DNA of 64,000 bases from Lachnoanaerobaculum sp. ICM7 (GTDB lineage: Bacteria > Bacillota > Clostridia > Lachnospirales > Lachnospiraceae): NCBI RefSeq assembly GCF_000287675.1, contig NZ_ALJL01000022.1, positions 62,001 to 126,000 of the forward strand, in the 5' to 3' direction. Shown here one piece after another: positions 35,236 to 44,486 of this stretch (position 1 is the stretch's first letter; every line of letters begins with the position of its first letter). The position numbers were made by a program, and so were the translations under genes. Under the pieces are notes generated by a model. That model saw only the letters and a list, made by a program, of their open reading frames with translations. It did not search any database and was not told the DNA's origin.

Positions 35236-36319
35236 ATTTTATATTGAAAACAGAATAAAAAACTTGATAGATACAATTGAAATGTTTATACTGTTAGCGA
35301 TTAATTTTGAGTTTTGTATTTATAGAAAGGTGATATAAATATTATATGAAGAAAATAATAATTGCGATTGCAATAATAATTGTACTTGTTGCAATCGGAT
35401 GGTATTGCAGATTTATTCTTGGTCTTGCATCACAGATAGCCGCACCGAATGTATCCACACTTGATAAAGAGATATCTTGGGAGAAGGAGCATGGACTTTG
35501 GGGAAATTATGACTCATATGAAAAAGAGGAGTATACAGTAAAAGGATATAAAGACTATGAGTTGCATGTTACTTTGGTAAAAAATCCTATAGAGACCGAT
35601 AAATATGTGATTATAAGCCACGGTTTTAAGTCAAACAGATATGGTGCCGTAAAATATGTGGATACTTATATGGACCTTGGATTTAATTGTATTATTTATG
35701 ATTTAAGGGATCATGGTGAGAATGCAAAAACAGCAGTGAGCCTTGGACAATTTGAGTCTGAAGATCTTGAAAAGCTTATTGAGGACAGCTATAGCAGATA
35801 TGGAAATATTAAGCTTGGGCTTCACGGTGAGTCTATGGGTTCCGCAACTTCTCTGACGGTACTTGCTAAAAAGCCGAAGGTGGATTTTGTGGTGGCGGAC
35901 TGCGGATTTTCAAATCTTTATGATTTGATTTATAAAGCTTATGATCTTGCTAAGACTCCCTTTGTCTTGCCGAGTGTAAATACAGCCATGAAGCTAAGAT
36001 ACGGATATGATATGAAAAAGACTTCACCAAAGGATGCACTTGTGGGAAATGAAGTACCTATATGCTTTATACACGGTGAGGCGGATACCTTTATTTTGCC
36101 TGAGAATTCGCAGGTAAATAAGGCCGCTACAGCAGGGTATTCAGAGCTTCATTTGGTACCGAATGCGGCACATGCACAGTCAAGAGAAGTACTTGGAGAG
36201 GCGGAGTACAGGGGTATAGTCGGTGATTTTTTGAATAATATAGACTTTAAATAAAGATTTTTGAGATTAAAAATATCCTGACAAGCAAAAGGCATTGGCA
36301 CTGTGACTTGTCAGGATAT
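35236..36319 (+). repeat. Segmental duplication, copy B (right part: hydrolase and hairpin)
   Basis: Matches 31581-32657: the upstream leader with GAAAACAGAATAAAAAACTT, the hydrolase gene and the trailing ATATCCTGACAAG hairpin. Similarity stops at the end of the hairpin, which defines the right edge of the duplication. Small indels lie in the leader. Confidence 0.85.
35346..36254 (+). CDS. Membrane-anchored alpha/beta hydrolase, copy B
   Basis: A 302-residue paralogue of the gene at 31681, identical at most positions, including the anchor helix, GLHGESMGSATS nucleophile motif, HGEADTFI and NAAHAQS catalytic His. Most differences are conservative (for example the anchor has IAIAIII in place of IGIVIVI, and FVLPSVNTAMK replaces AVLPSVNIAMK), so both copies are probably functional. 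The gene keeps its own leader but has been separated from the amylase by the toxin-antitoxin segment. Confidence 0.85.
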   Translation: MKKIIIAIAIIIVLVAIGWYCRFILGLASQIAAPNVSTLDKEISWEKEHGLWGNYDSYEKEEYTVKGYKDYELHVTLVKNPIETDKYVIISHGFKSNRYGAVKYVDTYMDLGFNCIIYDLRDHGENAKTAVSLGQFESEDLEKLIEDSYSRYGNIKLGLHGESMGSATSLTVLAKKPKVDFVVADCGFSNLYDLIYKAYDLAKTPFVLPSVNTAMKLRYGYDMKKTSPKDALVGNEVPICFIHGEADTFILPENSQVNKAATAGYSELHLVPNAAHAQSREVLGEAEYRGIVGDFLNNIDFK

Positions 36320-36320
36320 A
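36272..36320 (+). terminator. Hairpin after hydrolase copy B (weak terminator)
   Basis: The same ATATCCTGACAAG/CTTGTCAGGATAT stem as after copy A, but the sequence after it is AAACTCC rather than T-rich. It would terminate poorly on the plus strand. It lies between convergent genes. Confidence 0.5.
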
Positions 36321-36327
36321 AACTCCT

Positions 36328-36747
36328 CTAGTAATGGAAATTTACATTATTACGCTTTAGTATATCGGTAATCAAATCAAATTTATCTTTTTTGTAAATC
36401 AATAATTCTTTAAAATATTGGTCGGCTATAATGCTGTCGTATATATTTACAAAGAAAAATGGGAACAAACTATCTTCTTTAAAGTTCATGATTTTTCTCA
36501 AATCAAACATACTTGTAGTCCCTTTTAATCTAATCAAAGATGGTTTTATCTCTATTAGCCTAAAGCCCAAATCAAATGCCAGATTTATAGTGTCAATTTC
36601 ATTATTTAAGCAATCAAGTTCTATTTCCTTTTCTTCATATAAAAATAGTTTCAATACCTCAACAGGTAAATTTTTATCTTGCAGGTCATCAATTAGCAAG
36701 AAATTAACTGTTTTTTCAGCGGTACTATTTGATAAATCATTATTCAT
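36328..36747 (-). CDS. Protein of unknown function, tandem paralogue 1
   Basis: A 139-residue soluble acidic protein. It shares a core with the next gene on the same strand: VEVLKLFLYEEKEIELDC versus IEVLKLFLDEEIEVELNC, then INLAFDLGFRLIEI versus INLAIDLGFRVIEI, and the end YKKDKFDLITDILKRNNVNFH versus its counterpart. No family recognised. A moderately conserved Trp/Phe-poor helical protein of this sort in a variable block could be an immunity protein, but nothing proves it. Confidence 0.6.
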   Translation of the reverse strand: MNNDLSNSTAEKTVNFLLIDDLQDKNLPVEVLKLFLYEEKEIELDCLNNEIDTINLAFDLGFRLIEIKPSLIRLKGTTSMFDLRKIMNFKEDSLFPFFFVNIYDSIIADQYFKELLIYKKDKFDLITDILKRNNVNFHY

Positions 36748-36777
36748 ATATACACATATCTTTCTTACGATAGCAAA

Positions 36778-37281
36778 TTAGTGAAATTCTACATTATGAC
36801 GATTCAAGATATCTACAGTCAAATCAAACTTTTCTTTTTTATACACATAATTTTCTCTGGCATAGTGTTCAATGAATATTTCGTCCTTAATAAATAGGGA
36901 GAAAAACGGCAACAAATTTTCTTCTTCGTCTTCTTCTGTAGTTTGAATAAAACTTTTTAGACTTACGATTTTATCTAAATCGAGCATAACTGTAGTCCCA
37001 CTAAGTCTGATTAAGAATTGCTGTATCTCAATTACTCTAAATCCCAAATCAATTGCCAGATTTATAGCATCAATTTCATCATTCCAGCAATTCAGTTCTA
37101 CTTCTATTTCTTCATCTAAAAACAGCTTCAATACCTCAATTAGCCAAGCGTTGTCCTGCCAGTCATCAAGCTCAAAACTATAGTATTTTAGCAATAGTTT
37201 AATCTCCTCTATATAAAATAAATTATCTCTTATGAACTTCAATATATCATAGCAAGTATTAAAATACAATTTAAATAACAT
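36778..37281 (-). CDS. Protein of unknown function, tandem paralogue 2
   Basis: A 167-residue paralogue of the gene at 36328, with an extra N-terminal helix region (MLFKLYFNTCYDILKFIRDN) and an acidic insert (TTEEDEEENLLPFF). No signal peptide or known motif. It precedes its paralogue by 30 bases on the same strand, so both are probably co-transcribed. A start within the first 35 codons cannot be excluded since no strong SD is seen. Confidence 0.58.
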   Translation of the reverse strand: MLFKLYFNTCYDILKFIRDNLFYIEEIKLLLKYYSFELDDWQDNAWLIEVLKLFLDEEIEVELNCWNDEIDAINLAIDLGFRVIEIQQFLIRLSGTTVMLDLDKIVSLKSFIQTTEEDEEENLLPFFSLFIKDEIFIEHYARENYVYKKEKFDLTVDILNRHNVEFH

Positions 37282-37404
37282 AAAGAAAATGATAAGAGCT
37301 TATTTTTCGGTTTAATATAACTTTACAGATTTATTTATGCATAGTGCTATAAAATTTATTTAGGAAGTTAGTAAAAAATAAAATAATGAATAAAAATAAA
37401 GTGC

Positions 37405-37432
37405 TTGACAGTTGCTTAAGATAATGTATAAT
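37405..37432 (+). promoter_or_regulatory. Consensus sigma-A promoter of the polyamine operon
   Basis: TTGACA (37405-37410) and TATAAT (37427-37432) are both perfect hexamers with a 16-base spacer. This predicts a transcript starting about 60 bases before the regulator gene and reading through potABCD. It is the best promoter in the window. Confidence 0.88.
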
Positions 37433-37498
37433 ATTCTTTGTTTAATAACACTAAACTTTTTACTTAGAAATAGTGTGCAACACAAAGAAAGGCTTTTT

Positions 37499-38032
37499 AT
37501 GGAGATCGGTTCAAAACTAAAAAGACTCAGAGTGCTTGCGGGACTTACACAAGAAGAGCTTGCTGATAGAGCGGAATTGTCCAAAGGATTTATTTCGCAG
37601 CTGGAGAATGATCTGACTTCACCGTCTATAGCAACTCTTCTTGATATTTTGCAATGCCTTGGAGTGGAAATAAAGGACTTCTTTGATGAAGAAACCGAAA
37701 CGCAGGTGGTTTTTACTGAAGAAGATTACTTTATTAAAGAGGATAAAGAACTTAATAATACCATCGAATGGATAATACCGAATGCACAAAAAAATATGAT
37801 GGAGCCTATACTTCAGACTATTGAACCGGGAGGTATGACATATCCTGACAATCCACATGACGGAGAGGAGTTCGGATATATTCTTTCCGGAACTGTGGAG
37901 ATACATAGGGGAAATGATGTGTATTTGGCAAAAAAAGGAGAGGCTTTTTATTTTACATCCGATAAAAAGCATTATATCAGCTCAAAGCGAGGTGCAAGAC
38001 TTATTTGGGTCAGCACACCGCCTAATTTTTAA
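37499..38032 (+). CDS. XRE-family regulator with cupin domain, probable polyamine operon regulator
   Basis: A 177-residue regulator: N-terminal helix-turn-helix about residues 3-60 ([33 protein letters not shown]) and a C-terminal cupin domain ([37 protein letters not shown]) for ligand sensing. The same architecture is seen in PuuR-type regulators and in genes placed before potABCD in Firmicutes. Start ATG 37499 follows GAAAGG; the longer frame from 37412 begins at the promoter. It lies 14 bases ahead of potA and is the first gene of the operon. Confidence 0.9.
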   Translation: MEIGSKLKRLRVLAGLTQEELADRAELSKGFISQLENDLTSPSIATLLDILQCLGVEIKDFFDEETETQVVFTEEDYFIKEDKELNNTIEWIIPNAQKNMMEPILQTIEPGGMTYPDNPHDGEEFGYILSGTVEIHRGNDVYLAKKGEAFYFTSDKKHYISSKRGARLIWVSTPPNF

Positions 38033-38046
38033 AAATTGGAGGAAGT

Positions 38047-39123
38047 ATGTCAACATCCCTTATTGATTTGGAGCATATCTCAAAGAGTTTTGACGGAGAG
38101 ATTGTTTTAGATGATTTAAATTTATCAATTAAAGAAAACTCATTTGTAACTTTACTCGGTCCTTCGGGATGCGGTAAGACTACCACCCTTAGAATAATAG
38201 GTGGATTTGCACAGGCGGATACCGGAAGAGTGATTTTTGACGGTAAGGATATATCAAATCTGCCACCGAATAAAAGAAATTTAAATACGGTATTTCAAAA
38301 GTATGCATTATTTCCTCATATGAACATTGCGGAAAATATAGCCTTCGGTTTGAAGATAAAGAATAAATCAAAGGCATATATTGATGACAAGATAAAATAT
38401 GCGCTTAAGCTGGTAAACCTTTCAGGATATGAAAACAGAAATATAAACCTGCTCTCAGGCGGACAGCAGCAAAGAATTGCAATTGCCAGAGCTATAGTAA
38501 ATGAACCGAAGGTACTCTTACTTGATGAGCCACTTGGAGCACTTGATTTAAAGCTGCGTCAGGATATGCAATATGAGCTTATCAGACTTAAAAATGAGCT
38601 GGGTATCACTTTCGTTTATGTTACACATGATCAGGAAGAAGCGCTTACAATGTCCGATACCATAGTAGTCATGAATCAGGGATATATACAGCAGATGGGT
38701 ACTCCTGAGCAGATATATAATGAGCCTGAAAATGCCTTTGTAGCGGACTTTATAGGTGAATCAAATATAATCGGCGGAACCATGGTACAGGATAAGCTCG
38801 TAGATATATTCGGAGCAAAATTTGCCTGTGTGGATGTGGGATTTGGTACCAATAAGCCTGTAGACGTTGTAATAAGACCTGAGGATATTGATCTTGTAGA
38901 GCCTGAGAAGGGAACTTTGGTAGGTAGAGTTACTCATTTGATATTTAAGGGTGTGCATTATGAGATGGAAGTCACTACTCCAAACGGATATGAGTGGCTG
39001 GTACATTCTACAGATATGTTCCCGGTAGGCAAGGAAGTCGGCATCAGTGTGGATCCTTTTGATATACAGATAATGAACAAGCCTGAGTCTGAGGATGAGG
39101 AGGCTGTGGGTGTAAATGAATAA
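38047..39123 (+). CDS. potA: Spermidine/putrescine ABC transporter ATP-binding protein PotA
   Basis: ATPase subunit of the polyamine importer. The 358-residue protein has Walker [12 protein letters not shown]-loop, the ABC signature [14 protein letters not shown], Walker [13 protein letters not shown], the H-loop [13 protein letters not shown] and a C-terminal TOBE-type regulatory domain ([14 protein letters not shown]). TGGAGG precedes the ATG. It overlaps potB by 8 bases. Confidence 0.95.
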   Translation: MSTSLIDLEHISKSFDGEIVLDDLNLSIKENSFVTLLGPSGCGKTTTLRIIGGFAQADTGRVIFDGKDISNLPPNKRNLNTVFQKYALFPHMNIAENIAFGLKIKNKSKAYIDDKIKYALKLVNLSGYENRNINLLSGGQQQRIAIARAIVNEPKVLLLDEPLGALDLKLRQDMQYELIRLKNELGITFVYVTHDQEEALTMSDTIVVMNQGYIQQMGTPEQIYNEPENAFVADFIGESNIIGGTMVQDKLVDIFGAKFACVDVGFGTNKPVDVVIRPEDIDLVEPEKGTLVGRVTHLIFKGVHYEMEVTTPNGYEWLVHSTDMFPVGKEVGISVDPFDIQIMNKPESEDEEAVGVNE

Positions 39124-39937
39124 GGATTTAAGAAAAGTACTTGCATTCCCGTATATTCTTTGGATGATAGGTTTTACAATAATACCTCTCTCACTGATTT
39201 TTATATATGGACTGACTGATAGGAACGGAAGCTTTACACTGTCAAATGTGCTTTCAATATTTGCAAAAGACCATTTCAAGGCACTTTTATTGTCCATAAT
39301 ATTATCAATTGTAAGTACGGCTATTTGCCTTGTAATGGCATTTCCGCTGGCACTTACTTTGAAAAGCAAAAAGCTTAACAAGGGAAGCCTTATAGTATTT
39401 ATATTTATTTTGCCTATGTGGATGAACTTCTTGCTTAGAACTCTTGCATGGCTTTCACTTTTGGAGAAAAACGGAATTATAAATACGATTTTAAACTTCT
39501 TGCATCTGCCGAGTTTAAATATTATCAATACGCCGGCAGCTATTATACTCGGTATGGTTTACAACTATCTGCCTTTTATGGTACTTCCTATATACAATGT
39601 ACTTGAAAAGATAGATGACAATACAATAAATGCCGCAAGAGATCTTGGTGCAAATACAATGCAGACGCTTACAAAGGTAATAATACCTCTTAGCATTCCG
39701 GGTATTGTCAGCGGTATAACTATGGTATTTGTGCCGGCACTGACAACATTTGTTATCAGCAATATCCTTGGCGGAAGCAAGGTGCTTTTGATAGGAAATG
39801 TAATAGAGCAGGAGTTTACAAAGGGAAGCAATTGGAATCTCGGTTCCGGACTCTCACTGGTAATGATGATTTTTATACTTATCAGTATGGCATTTATTGC
39901 CAAGTATGATAAAGATGGGGAGGGCATGAGCGTTTGA
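39116..39937 (+). CDS. potB: Spermidine/putrescine ABC transporter permease PotB
   Basis: A 273-residue permease with six membrane segments and the BPD_transp_1 coupling motif ([26 protein letters not shown]). It pairs with PotC to form the channel. It overlaps potA by 8 bases and potC by 4. Order A-B-C-D is the standard pot operon. Confidence 0.94.
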   Translation: MNKDLRKVLAFPYILWMIGFTIIPLSLIFIYGLTDRNGSFTLSNVLSIFAKDHFKALLLSIILSIVSTAICLVMAFPLALTLKSKKLNKGSLIVFIFILPMWMNFLLRTLAWLSLLEKNGIINTILNFLHLPSLNIINTPAAIILGMVYNYLPFMVLPIYNVLEKIDDNTINAARDLGANTMQTLTKVIIPLSIPGIVSGITMVFVPALTTFVISNILGGSKVLLIGNVIEQEFTKGSNWNLGSGLSLVMMIFILISMAFIAKYDKDGEGMSV

Positions 39938-40722
39938 TCTATTCAAAGATAAGAAAAGTACTTGGTGATTTTTACCTGGTATTTATATTGATTTTTTTAT
40001 ATGCCCCTATAGCAACCCTTATGATACTAAGCTTTAATGCTTCAAAGTCAAGGAACAGGTGGGGTGGATTTACTTTTGACTGGTATGGTGAGCTTTTTAA
40101 AAGCGCCACAATAATGTCAGCCTTTAGAAACACATTGGTGATAGCGTTTTTATCGGCACTTATTGCCACGCTGATAGGAACTGTAGCGGTAATAGGTATC
40201 AACAATATGAGAAAGGTACCTAAGACAGTGGTAATGGCGGTCAACAATATTCCTATGCTGAATGCGGATATTGTAACAGGTATCTCTTTGATGCTTGGAT
40301 TTATAGCTTTTGGAATAAGTCTTGGATTTAAGACTATTCTTATAAGTCATATTACATTTAATATTCCATATGTCATACTTTCTGTAATGCCTAAGCTTAA
40401 GCAGACTGAGAGAGTTACATATGAGGCGGCACTGGATCTTGGAGCTACACCGATCATGGCATTTTTTAAGGTGGTATTTCCGGATATATTCCCGGGAGTA
40501 ATATCAGGATTTTTGCTGGCATTTACAATGTCGCTGGATGATTTTATAATAACACATTTTACAAAGGGAGCAGGTATAAACACTATATCGACCTTGGTAT
40601 ATTCAGAAGTTAGAAGAGGTATAAAGCCTAGTCTGTATGCCCTTTCTACAATTATTTTTGCTACTGTTTTGATACTGCTTATAGTATCAAATATTGCACA
40701 GAATAAAATAAAGAAAAAATAA
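39934..40722 (+). CDS. potC: Spermidine/putrescine ABC transporter permease PotC
   Basis: A 262-residue permease with six membrane segments and the coupling motif EAALDLGATPIMAFFKVVFPDIFPG. It starts at TTG in a TTGA overlap with the potB stop, with GGGGAGGG ahead. Its cognate binding protein gene, potD, follows 19 bases later. Confidence 0.94.
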   Translation: MIYSKIRKVLGDFYLVFILIFLYAPIATLMILSFNASKSRNRWGGFTFDWYGELFKSATIMSAFRNTLVIAFLSALIATLIGTVAVIGINNMRKVPKTVVMAVNNIPMLNADIVTGISLMLGFIAFGISLGFKTILISHITFNIPYVILSVMPKLKQTERVTYEAALDLGATPIMAFFKVVFPDIFPGVISGFLLAFTMSLDDFIITHFTKGAGINTISTLVYSEVRRGIKPSLYALSTIIFATVLILLIVSNIAQNKIKKK

Positions 40723-40741
40723 ATAGAAGATAAGAGGAAAT

Positions 40742-41833
40742 ATGAAAAGAAAATTTGTAAGTATAATGACATTGATGAGTATGCTTTCCGTGGCTGTATT
40801 ATCAGGATGCGGAAAAAGTGATGCAGGTGCCAAGGCAGGCAGTGCAGGCGAGCTTTATGTATATAACTGGGGTGAGTATATTGACGAGAGTGTTGTAGAG
40901 GAGTTTGAAAAAGAAACAGGTATCAAGGTCGTTTATGATATGTTTGAGACCAATGAGGAAATGTATCCGGTACTTGAGGCCGGTGGTGTGGTATATGATG
41001 TAGTATGCCCTTCAGATTATATGATCGAGAAGATGATACAAAATGATATGCTTGCGGAAATCGACTTTAATAATGTCCCTAATATCAAGAATATTGATAC
41101 AAAGTATATGGATATGGCAAAATCATTTGATCCTGAGAATAAATATGCCGTGCCATATACATGGGGTACAGTAGGAATACTTTATAATACTTCAATGGTG
41201 GATGATGAAATCACAAGCTGGAGCGATCTTTGGAATCCTAAGTATCAGGGAAATATCCTTATGCAGGATTCTGTAAGAGATGCCTTTATGGTTGGTGAGA
41301 AGATGCTTGGATATTCTATGAATACAACAGATAAGGCTGAGCTTGAGAAGGTAAAAGAAAAACTTATAGAACAGAAGCCGCTCGTGCAGGCCTATGTAAT
41401 AGATCAGGTAAGAGATAAGATGATTGGTGGAGAGGCCGCTATAGGTGTTATTTACTCAGGCGAGATGCTCTATGTTCAAAATGAAGTTGCAAATTCAGGA
41501 GAAGATTTCGAACTTAAGTATGTAATACCGAAAGAGGGTACAAACCTTTGGATTGATGCATGGGTAATTCCAAAGAATGCAAAGAACAAGGAGAATGCGG
41601 AGAAGTGGATAGACTTCTTAAACAGACCTGAGATTGCAAAGAAGAACTTTGAATATATTACATATCCTACTCCAAATAAAGCCGCTTTCGAGCTTTTGGA
41701 TAAGGAGCTTCAGGAAAATACAGCACTCTTCCCGACAGATGATATGTTAAAGAACAGCGAAGTATTTAAATATCTCGGAGATGAGGGAGACAGCCTTTAC
41801 AATGACCTTTGGAAAGAAGTGAAGGGAAACTAG
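40742..41833 (+). CDS. potD: Spermidine/putrescine-binding lipoprotein PotD
   Basis: A 363-residue substrate-binding lipoprotein. It has a signal with lipobox LSGC (Cys23), ELYVYNWGEYIDESVVEEFEKETG at the start of the mature protein, and CPSDYMIEKM, WGTVGILYN and the conserved acidic/aromatic residues of the polyamine pocket. It captures polyamines outside and delivers them to PotBC. AAGAGGAAA precedes the ATG. A strong terminator ends the operon. Confidence 0.94.
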   Translation: MKRKFVSIMTLMSMLSVAVLSGCGKSDAGAKAGSAGELYVYNWGEYIDESVVEEFEKETGIKVVYDMFETNEEMYPVLEAGGVVYDVVCPSDYMIEKMIQNDMLAEIDFNNVPNIKNIDTKYMDMAKSFDPENKYAVPYTWGTVGILYNTSMVDDEITSWSDLWNPKYQGNILMQDSVRDAFMVGEKMLGYSMNTTDKAELEKVKEKLIEQKPLVQAYVIDQVRDKMIGGEAAIGVIYSGEMLYVQNEVANSGEDFELKYVIPKEGTNLWIDAWVIPKNAKNKENAEKWIDFLNRPEIAKKNFEYITYPTPNKAAFELLDKELQENTALFPTDDMLKNSEVFKYLGDEGDSLYNDLWKEVKGN

Positions 41834-41835
41834 AA

Positions 41836-41876
41836 AAACATCCCACAGGCTTAGTGTAGTCTGTGGGATATTTTAT
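41836..41876 (+). terminator. Terminator of the pot operon
   Basis: ATCCCACAG pairs with CTGTGGGAT (9 bp) around a 12-base loop and is flanked by an A run and TTTTAT. It lies between convergent potD and the nitroreductase gene, so may act both ways. Confidence 0.8.
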
Positions 41877-41898
41877 AAATGTAAAGTTTCATTTGGTT

Positions 41899-42468
41899 TT
41901 AAACAAATCTTACTCTATCAGCTATATTCTCTTTTTCCTTAGGATCAGGTTCTGTTACAATTCCGCCAAAAGGCATTTGTGCGATTAATTTCCATGACTT
42001 GGGAATTTCAAACATTTCTTGTACAAGTCTGTCAATTACAGGATTATAGTGCTGTAAGTTTGCGCCGATTCCAAGCTCTTTGAGACCTGTCCAGATATTT
42101 ATTTGTAACATACCGTTTGCTTGATTTGCCCAAACAGGGAAGTTATCTGCATATGTTGGGAACTTTTCTTGCAGTGCTCTCACAACTTCTTCATCATAAA
42201 AATAAAGTATTGTACCTGCTGCAGCCTTAAATCCGTCGATTTTTTCACGAGGGACCTTGCCCTCAAAGGTATCAAATATTCTATCCCAAAGCTCATTCTG
42301 CTTCTTATCCATAACTACAAGTACACGAGCACTCTTCATATTAAAAGCATCAGGTATCAGTTCGGTAATCTCTTCAATGACCGTTTTAACTTCAGACTTT
42401 GATACCGGAAGTGTTTTGTTTAGATTATAGTAAGTCCTTCTTTGTTTTAAATTATCTATAAGTTTCAT
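41899..42468 (-). CDS. Nitroreductase-family flavoprotein
   Basis: A 189-residue nitroreductase: RRTYYNLNK near the start (FMN phosphate binding), KSARVLVVMDKKQNELWDRI, WANQANGMLQINIWTGLKELGIGANLQHYN and a PFGGI near the C-terminus. It belongs to the HBN1-like group that reduces nitro compounds or quinones with NAD(P)H; the natural substrate is unknown. ATG 42468 has TGGAGA ahead. No operon partner. Confidence 0.88.
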   Translation of the reverse strand: MKLIDNLKQRRTYYNLNKTLPVSKSEVKTVIEEITELIPDAFNMKSARVLVVMDKKQNELWDRIFDTFEGKVPREKIDGFKAAAGTILYFYDEEVVRALQEKFPTYADNFPVWANQANGMLQINIWTGLKELGIGANLQHYNPVIDRLVQEMFEIPKSWKLIAQMPFGGIVTEPDPKEKENIADRVRFV

Positions 42469-42655
42469 AAAATCTCCAATCTATTCCAATATAATAAATA
42501 TGTATGTAATATGGAATGTCTGATTATTATAGTCTATTTTTAAATTATTTTAAAGTAAGATACTTTTAATATATAAAGCCGGGTTTTTATTTTCGGTTTG
42601 TGATACAATATAGTTGTTACCATATATGTTGTTTGCCGGGAATAAAGGAGGTAGT

Positions 42656-42871
42656 ATGAAGTTTATAAAAAGGCATAAAACGTTTCTTATAAATACACTT
42701 ATCTATATCATTTCTTTTGTTGTAATTGTTATTCCCATGGATATGTGGATATATAAGGGATTAAACCTTTATAGGCTGGGAAAAAGTGCGGTTTATGTTT
42801 TTGGAATATGGTTCGGCGTATCTGCAATAATTGCCGCAATAAATTATTATGAAAATAAGGACAATAAATGA
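42656..42871 (+). CDS. Small two-helix membrane protein
   Basis: A 71-residue protein with two membrane helices (about residues 11-31 and 43-62), basic start MKFIKRHKTF and polar C-terminus. AAGGAGG lies 7 bases before ATG 42656; the longer frame to 42614 contains the SD and is rejected. A TGATACAAT extended -10 (about 42601) lies upstream and a perfect terminator follows. Function unknown. Confidence 0.6.
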   Translation: MKFIKRHKTFLINTLIYIISFVVIVIPMDMWIYKGLNLYRLGKSAVYVFGIWFGVSAIIAAINYYENKDNK

Positions 42872-42875
42872 TTTT

Positions 42876-42911
42876 CAGCCATAGCCTAAAAAGAGGCTAT
42901 GGCTGTTTTTT
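42876..42911 (+). terminator. Rho-independent terminator
   Basis: A perfect 12-bp stem, CAGCCATAGCCT with AGGCTATGGCTG, has a 6-base loop and six T after it. It closes the small membrane-protein gene. Confidence 0.88.
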
Positions 42912-43338
42912 AGCTTAGAGCCACATATATATCAGGTGTTTTTTACAATTATCGTAGATGGAGTTATAAAATTAGACTCGAACAAGTTTTATATAAAAAA
43001 GCAAAAAAACTAAAAAAGATTGTAAATATTCACGAAAAATGCTAAAATATATATAACAAAAAACTCGAATAAAGCGATTTTAAAATTCACATCAATGTGA
43101 ACCTCGAAGGATGATTAGAAAAAATTTTATTTGAACTGTGTAGTGTATTTTCATATGGTAGTCAAACACGAACAACGGGAAATTGCAAAAAGCGGCGGCT
43201 TGAGAGTAGTGTGCTTGTGTTCCGATAGTGATACCGGTATAGTTGTAAATTTTTTAAGGTATCGAGAGTGATTTTGTAAAATCATAATACAACAGAGTAT
43301 AGGAAATGTATTTGAAATTTGAATAAGAGGATAATGAA
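42912..43338 (+). other. 427-base gap with small hairpins, upstream of the ORF6N gene
   Basis: No clear gene. It contains TTCACAT/ATGTGAA (43086-43101) and TGATTTT/AAAATCA (43269-43284) short hairpins. A 38-codon ORF at 43155-43271 (MVVKHEQREIAKSGG...) lacks a ribosome binding site and is unsupported. The 43150-43270 part is less AT-rich than its surroundings and may be a remnant of inserted DNA. Confidence 0.4.
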
Positions 43339-44382
43339 ATGGATAAAACAGATGAAATGATGCTTTTAAATCATGAATCCCTTGTAAAGAAGATTTATAT
43401 TATTAGGGGACAGAAAGTTATGCTTGATTTTGAACTGGCAGAGATTTATGGGTATGAAACAAAAGCTTTTAATCAGCAAGTAAAAAGGAATATTGAAAAA
43501 TTTGATGAAGATTTTATGTTCCGATTAACTGATGAAGAAGTATCTGAACTTTCAAGGTCACAAAATGTGACCTTGAACAGAGGCTCAGGACGAGGTAGTA
43601 ATATTAAGTACAATCCTCATGTTTTTACCGAGCAGGGAATCTATATGCTAATGACAGTTCTCAAAGGAGAACTTGCGGTCAAGCAGAGTAAAGCGCTGAT
43701 TCGTACTTTCAAGCAAATGAAAGACTATATCGTGGAAAACCAAGGATTGATTGGGAAAAGAGAGTTTTTGCAACTTTCGATGCAGATTACAAGTAACGTC
43801 GTGGAAATGCAGGATTTAAGACGAGATTTAAGAGATGTGGAAGATCAGGTGGCGGAAGTGATGGACACTTTAAATAATGTTGTGCATAAATCCGAACTGT
43901 CCGACTTGATTCTCGACCTTAGCAATCCACAGCTCAAATACGGATTTTTACTTTTGAACGGACAGCCCATCGAAGCCAATCTTGCTTATAAGGACATTTA
44001 CAGCATAGCGAAAAAGAGTATTTATATCGTCGATAACTACATCGGAGTGAAAACTTTGGTCTTGTTAAAAGATGTCCCCTCATCGGTAGAGGTCATTATA
44101 TTCAGTGATAACATCGGAAAAGGACTTCATACCCTTGAATATCAGGATTTTTGTGAGGAATATCCGTTTAGAAAGATAACATTCCAAAAATCCGGTGGGG
44201 AGTTTCATGACAGATACATTATTATCGACTGGAATACCGAACATCAGAGAATCTATCATTGTGGAGCATCTTCCAAAGATGCGGGACAAAGAATTACGAG
44301 CATAACGGAAGTGGTTGATCAGATGATCTACACTGATCTTATCAATAAGCTCTTGAAAAACCCGAAGTTGAAGTTAAGATAG
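43339..44382 (+). CDS. ORF6N-domain protein with PLD-like C-terminus
   Basis: A 347-residue protein. The N-terminal ORF6N (KilA-N-related) DNA-binding domain is clear: IRGQKVMLDFELAEIYGYETKAFNQQVKRN, FRLT and YNPHVFTEQGIYML. Middle is a coiled region; the C-terminal part has GGEFHDRYIIID and HCGASSKDAGQRI, resembling a degenerate phospholipase-D-like HxD...S-KDxG module. ORF6N proteins occur in phages and mobile islands as antirepressor-like factors. AGAGG precedes the ATG, and the surrounding DNA has a mixed character that fits acquired DNA. Confidence 0.8.
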   Translation: MDKTDEMMLLNHESLVKKIYIIRGQKVMLDFELAEIYGYETKAFNQQVKRNIEKFDEDFMFRLTDEEVSELSRSQNVTLNRGSGRGSNIKYNPHVFTEQGIYMLMTVLKGELAVKQSKALIRTFKQMKDYIVENQGLIGKREFLQLSMQITSNVVEMQDLRRDLRDVEDQVAEVMDTLNNVVHKSELSDLILDLSNPQLKYGFLLLNGQPIEANLAYKDIYSIAKKSIYIVDNYIGVKTLVLLKDVPSSVEVIIFSDNIGKGLHTLEYQDFCEEYPFRKITFQKSGGEFHDRYIIIDWNTEHQRIYHCGASSKDAGQRITSITEVVDQMIYTDLINKLLKNPKLKLR

Positions 44383-44486
44383 AAGTAAAAGCAGATTGGA
44401 AATTTGAAAAGCATTTTTAAAGTTAATTTATCTGAACATATAAAGCTTATATTAGAAAATATGTAATTTAATTAGGGGGAACTTTA

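Larger units (their letters stand above)
34031..35239. mobile_element. 1.2-kb segment inserted between the two parts of duplication copy B
   Basis: Compared with copy A, copy B is split exactly between bases equivalent to 31584 and 31581. TATTT is present at both borders (34031-34035 and 35235-35239) and once in copy A. The segment holds a small membrane gene, a frameshifted Asn-rich ORF and a YafQ-DinJ toxin-antitoxin pair, all on the minus strand, but no transposase or clear terminal inverted repeats. Insertion with a 5-bp target duplication, or deletion from copy A by microhomology, are both possible. Confidence 0.5.

Noticed and set aside
38761-39528. Minus-strand reading frame (255 codons) across potA-potB
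   Set aside because: Antisense to well-defined transporter genes, with no ribosome site or recognisable protein.
43155-43271. 38-codon ORF before the ORF6N gene
   Set aside because: No ribosome binding site and no recognisable protein; kept only as a note in the gap description.
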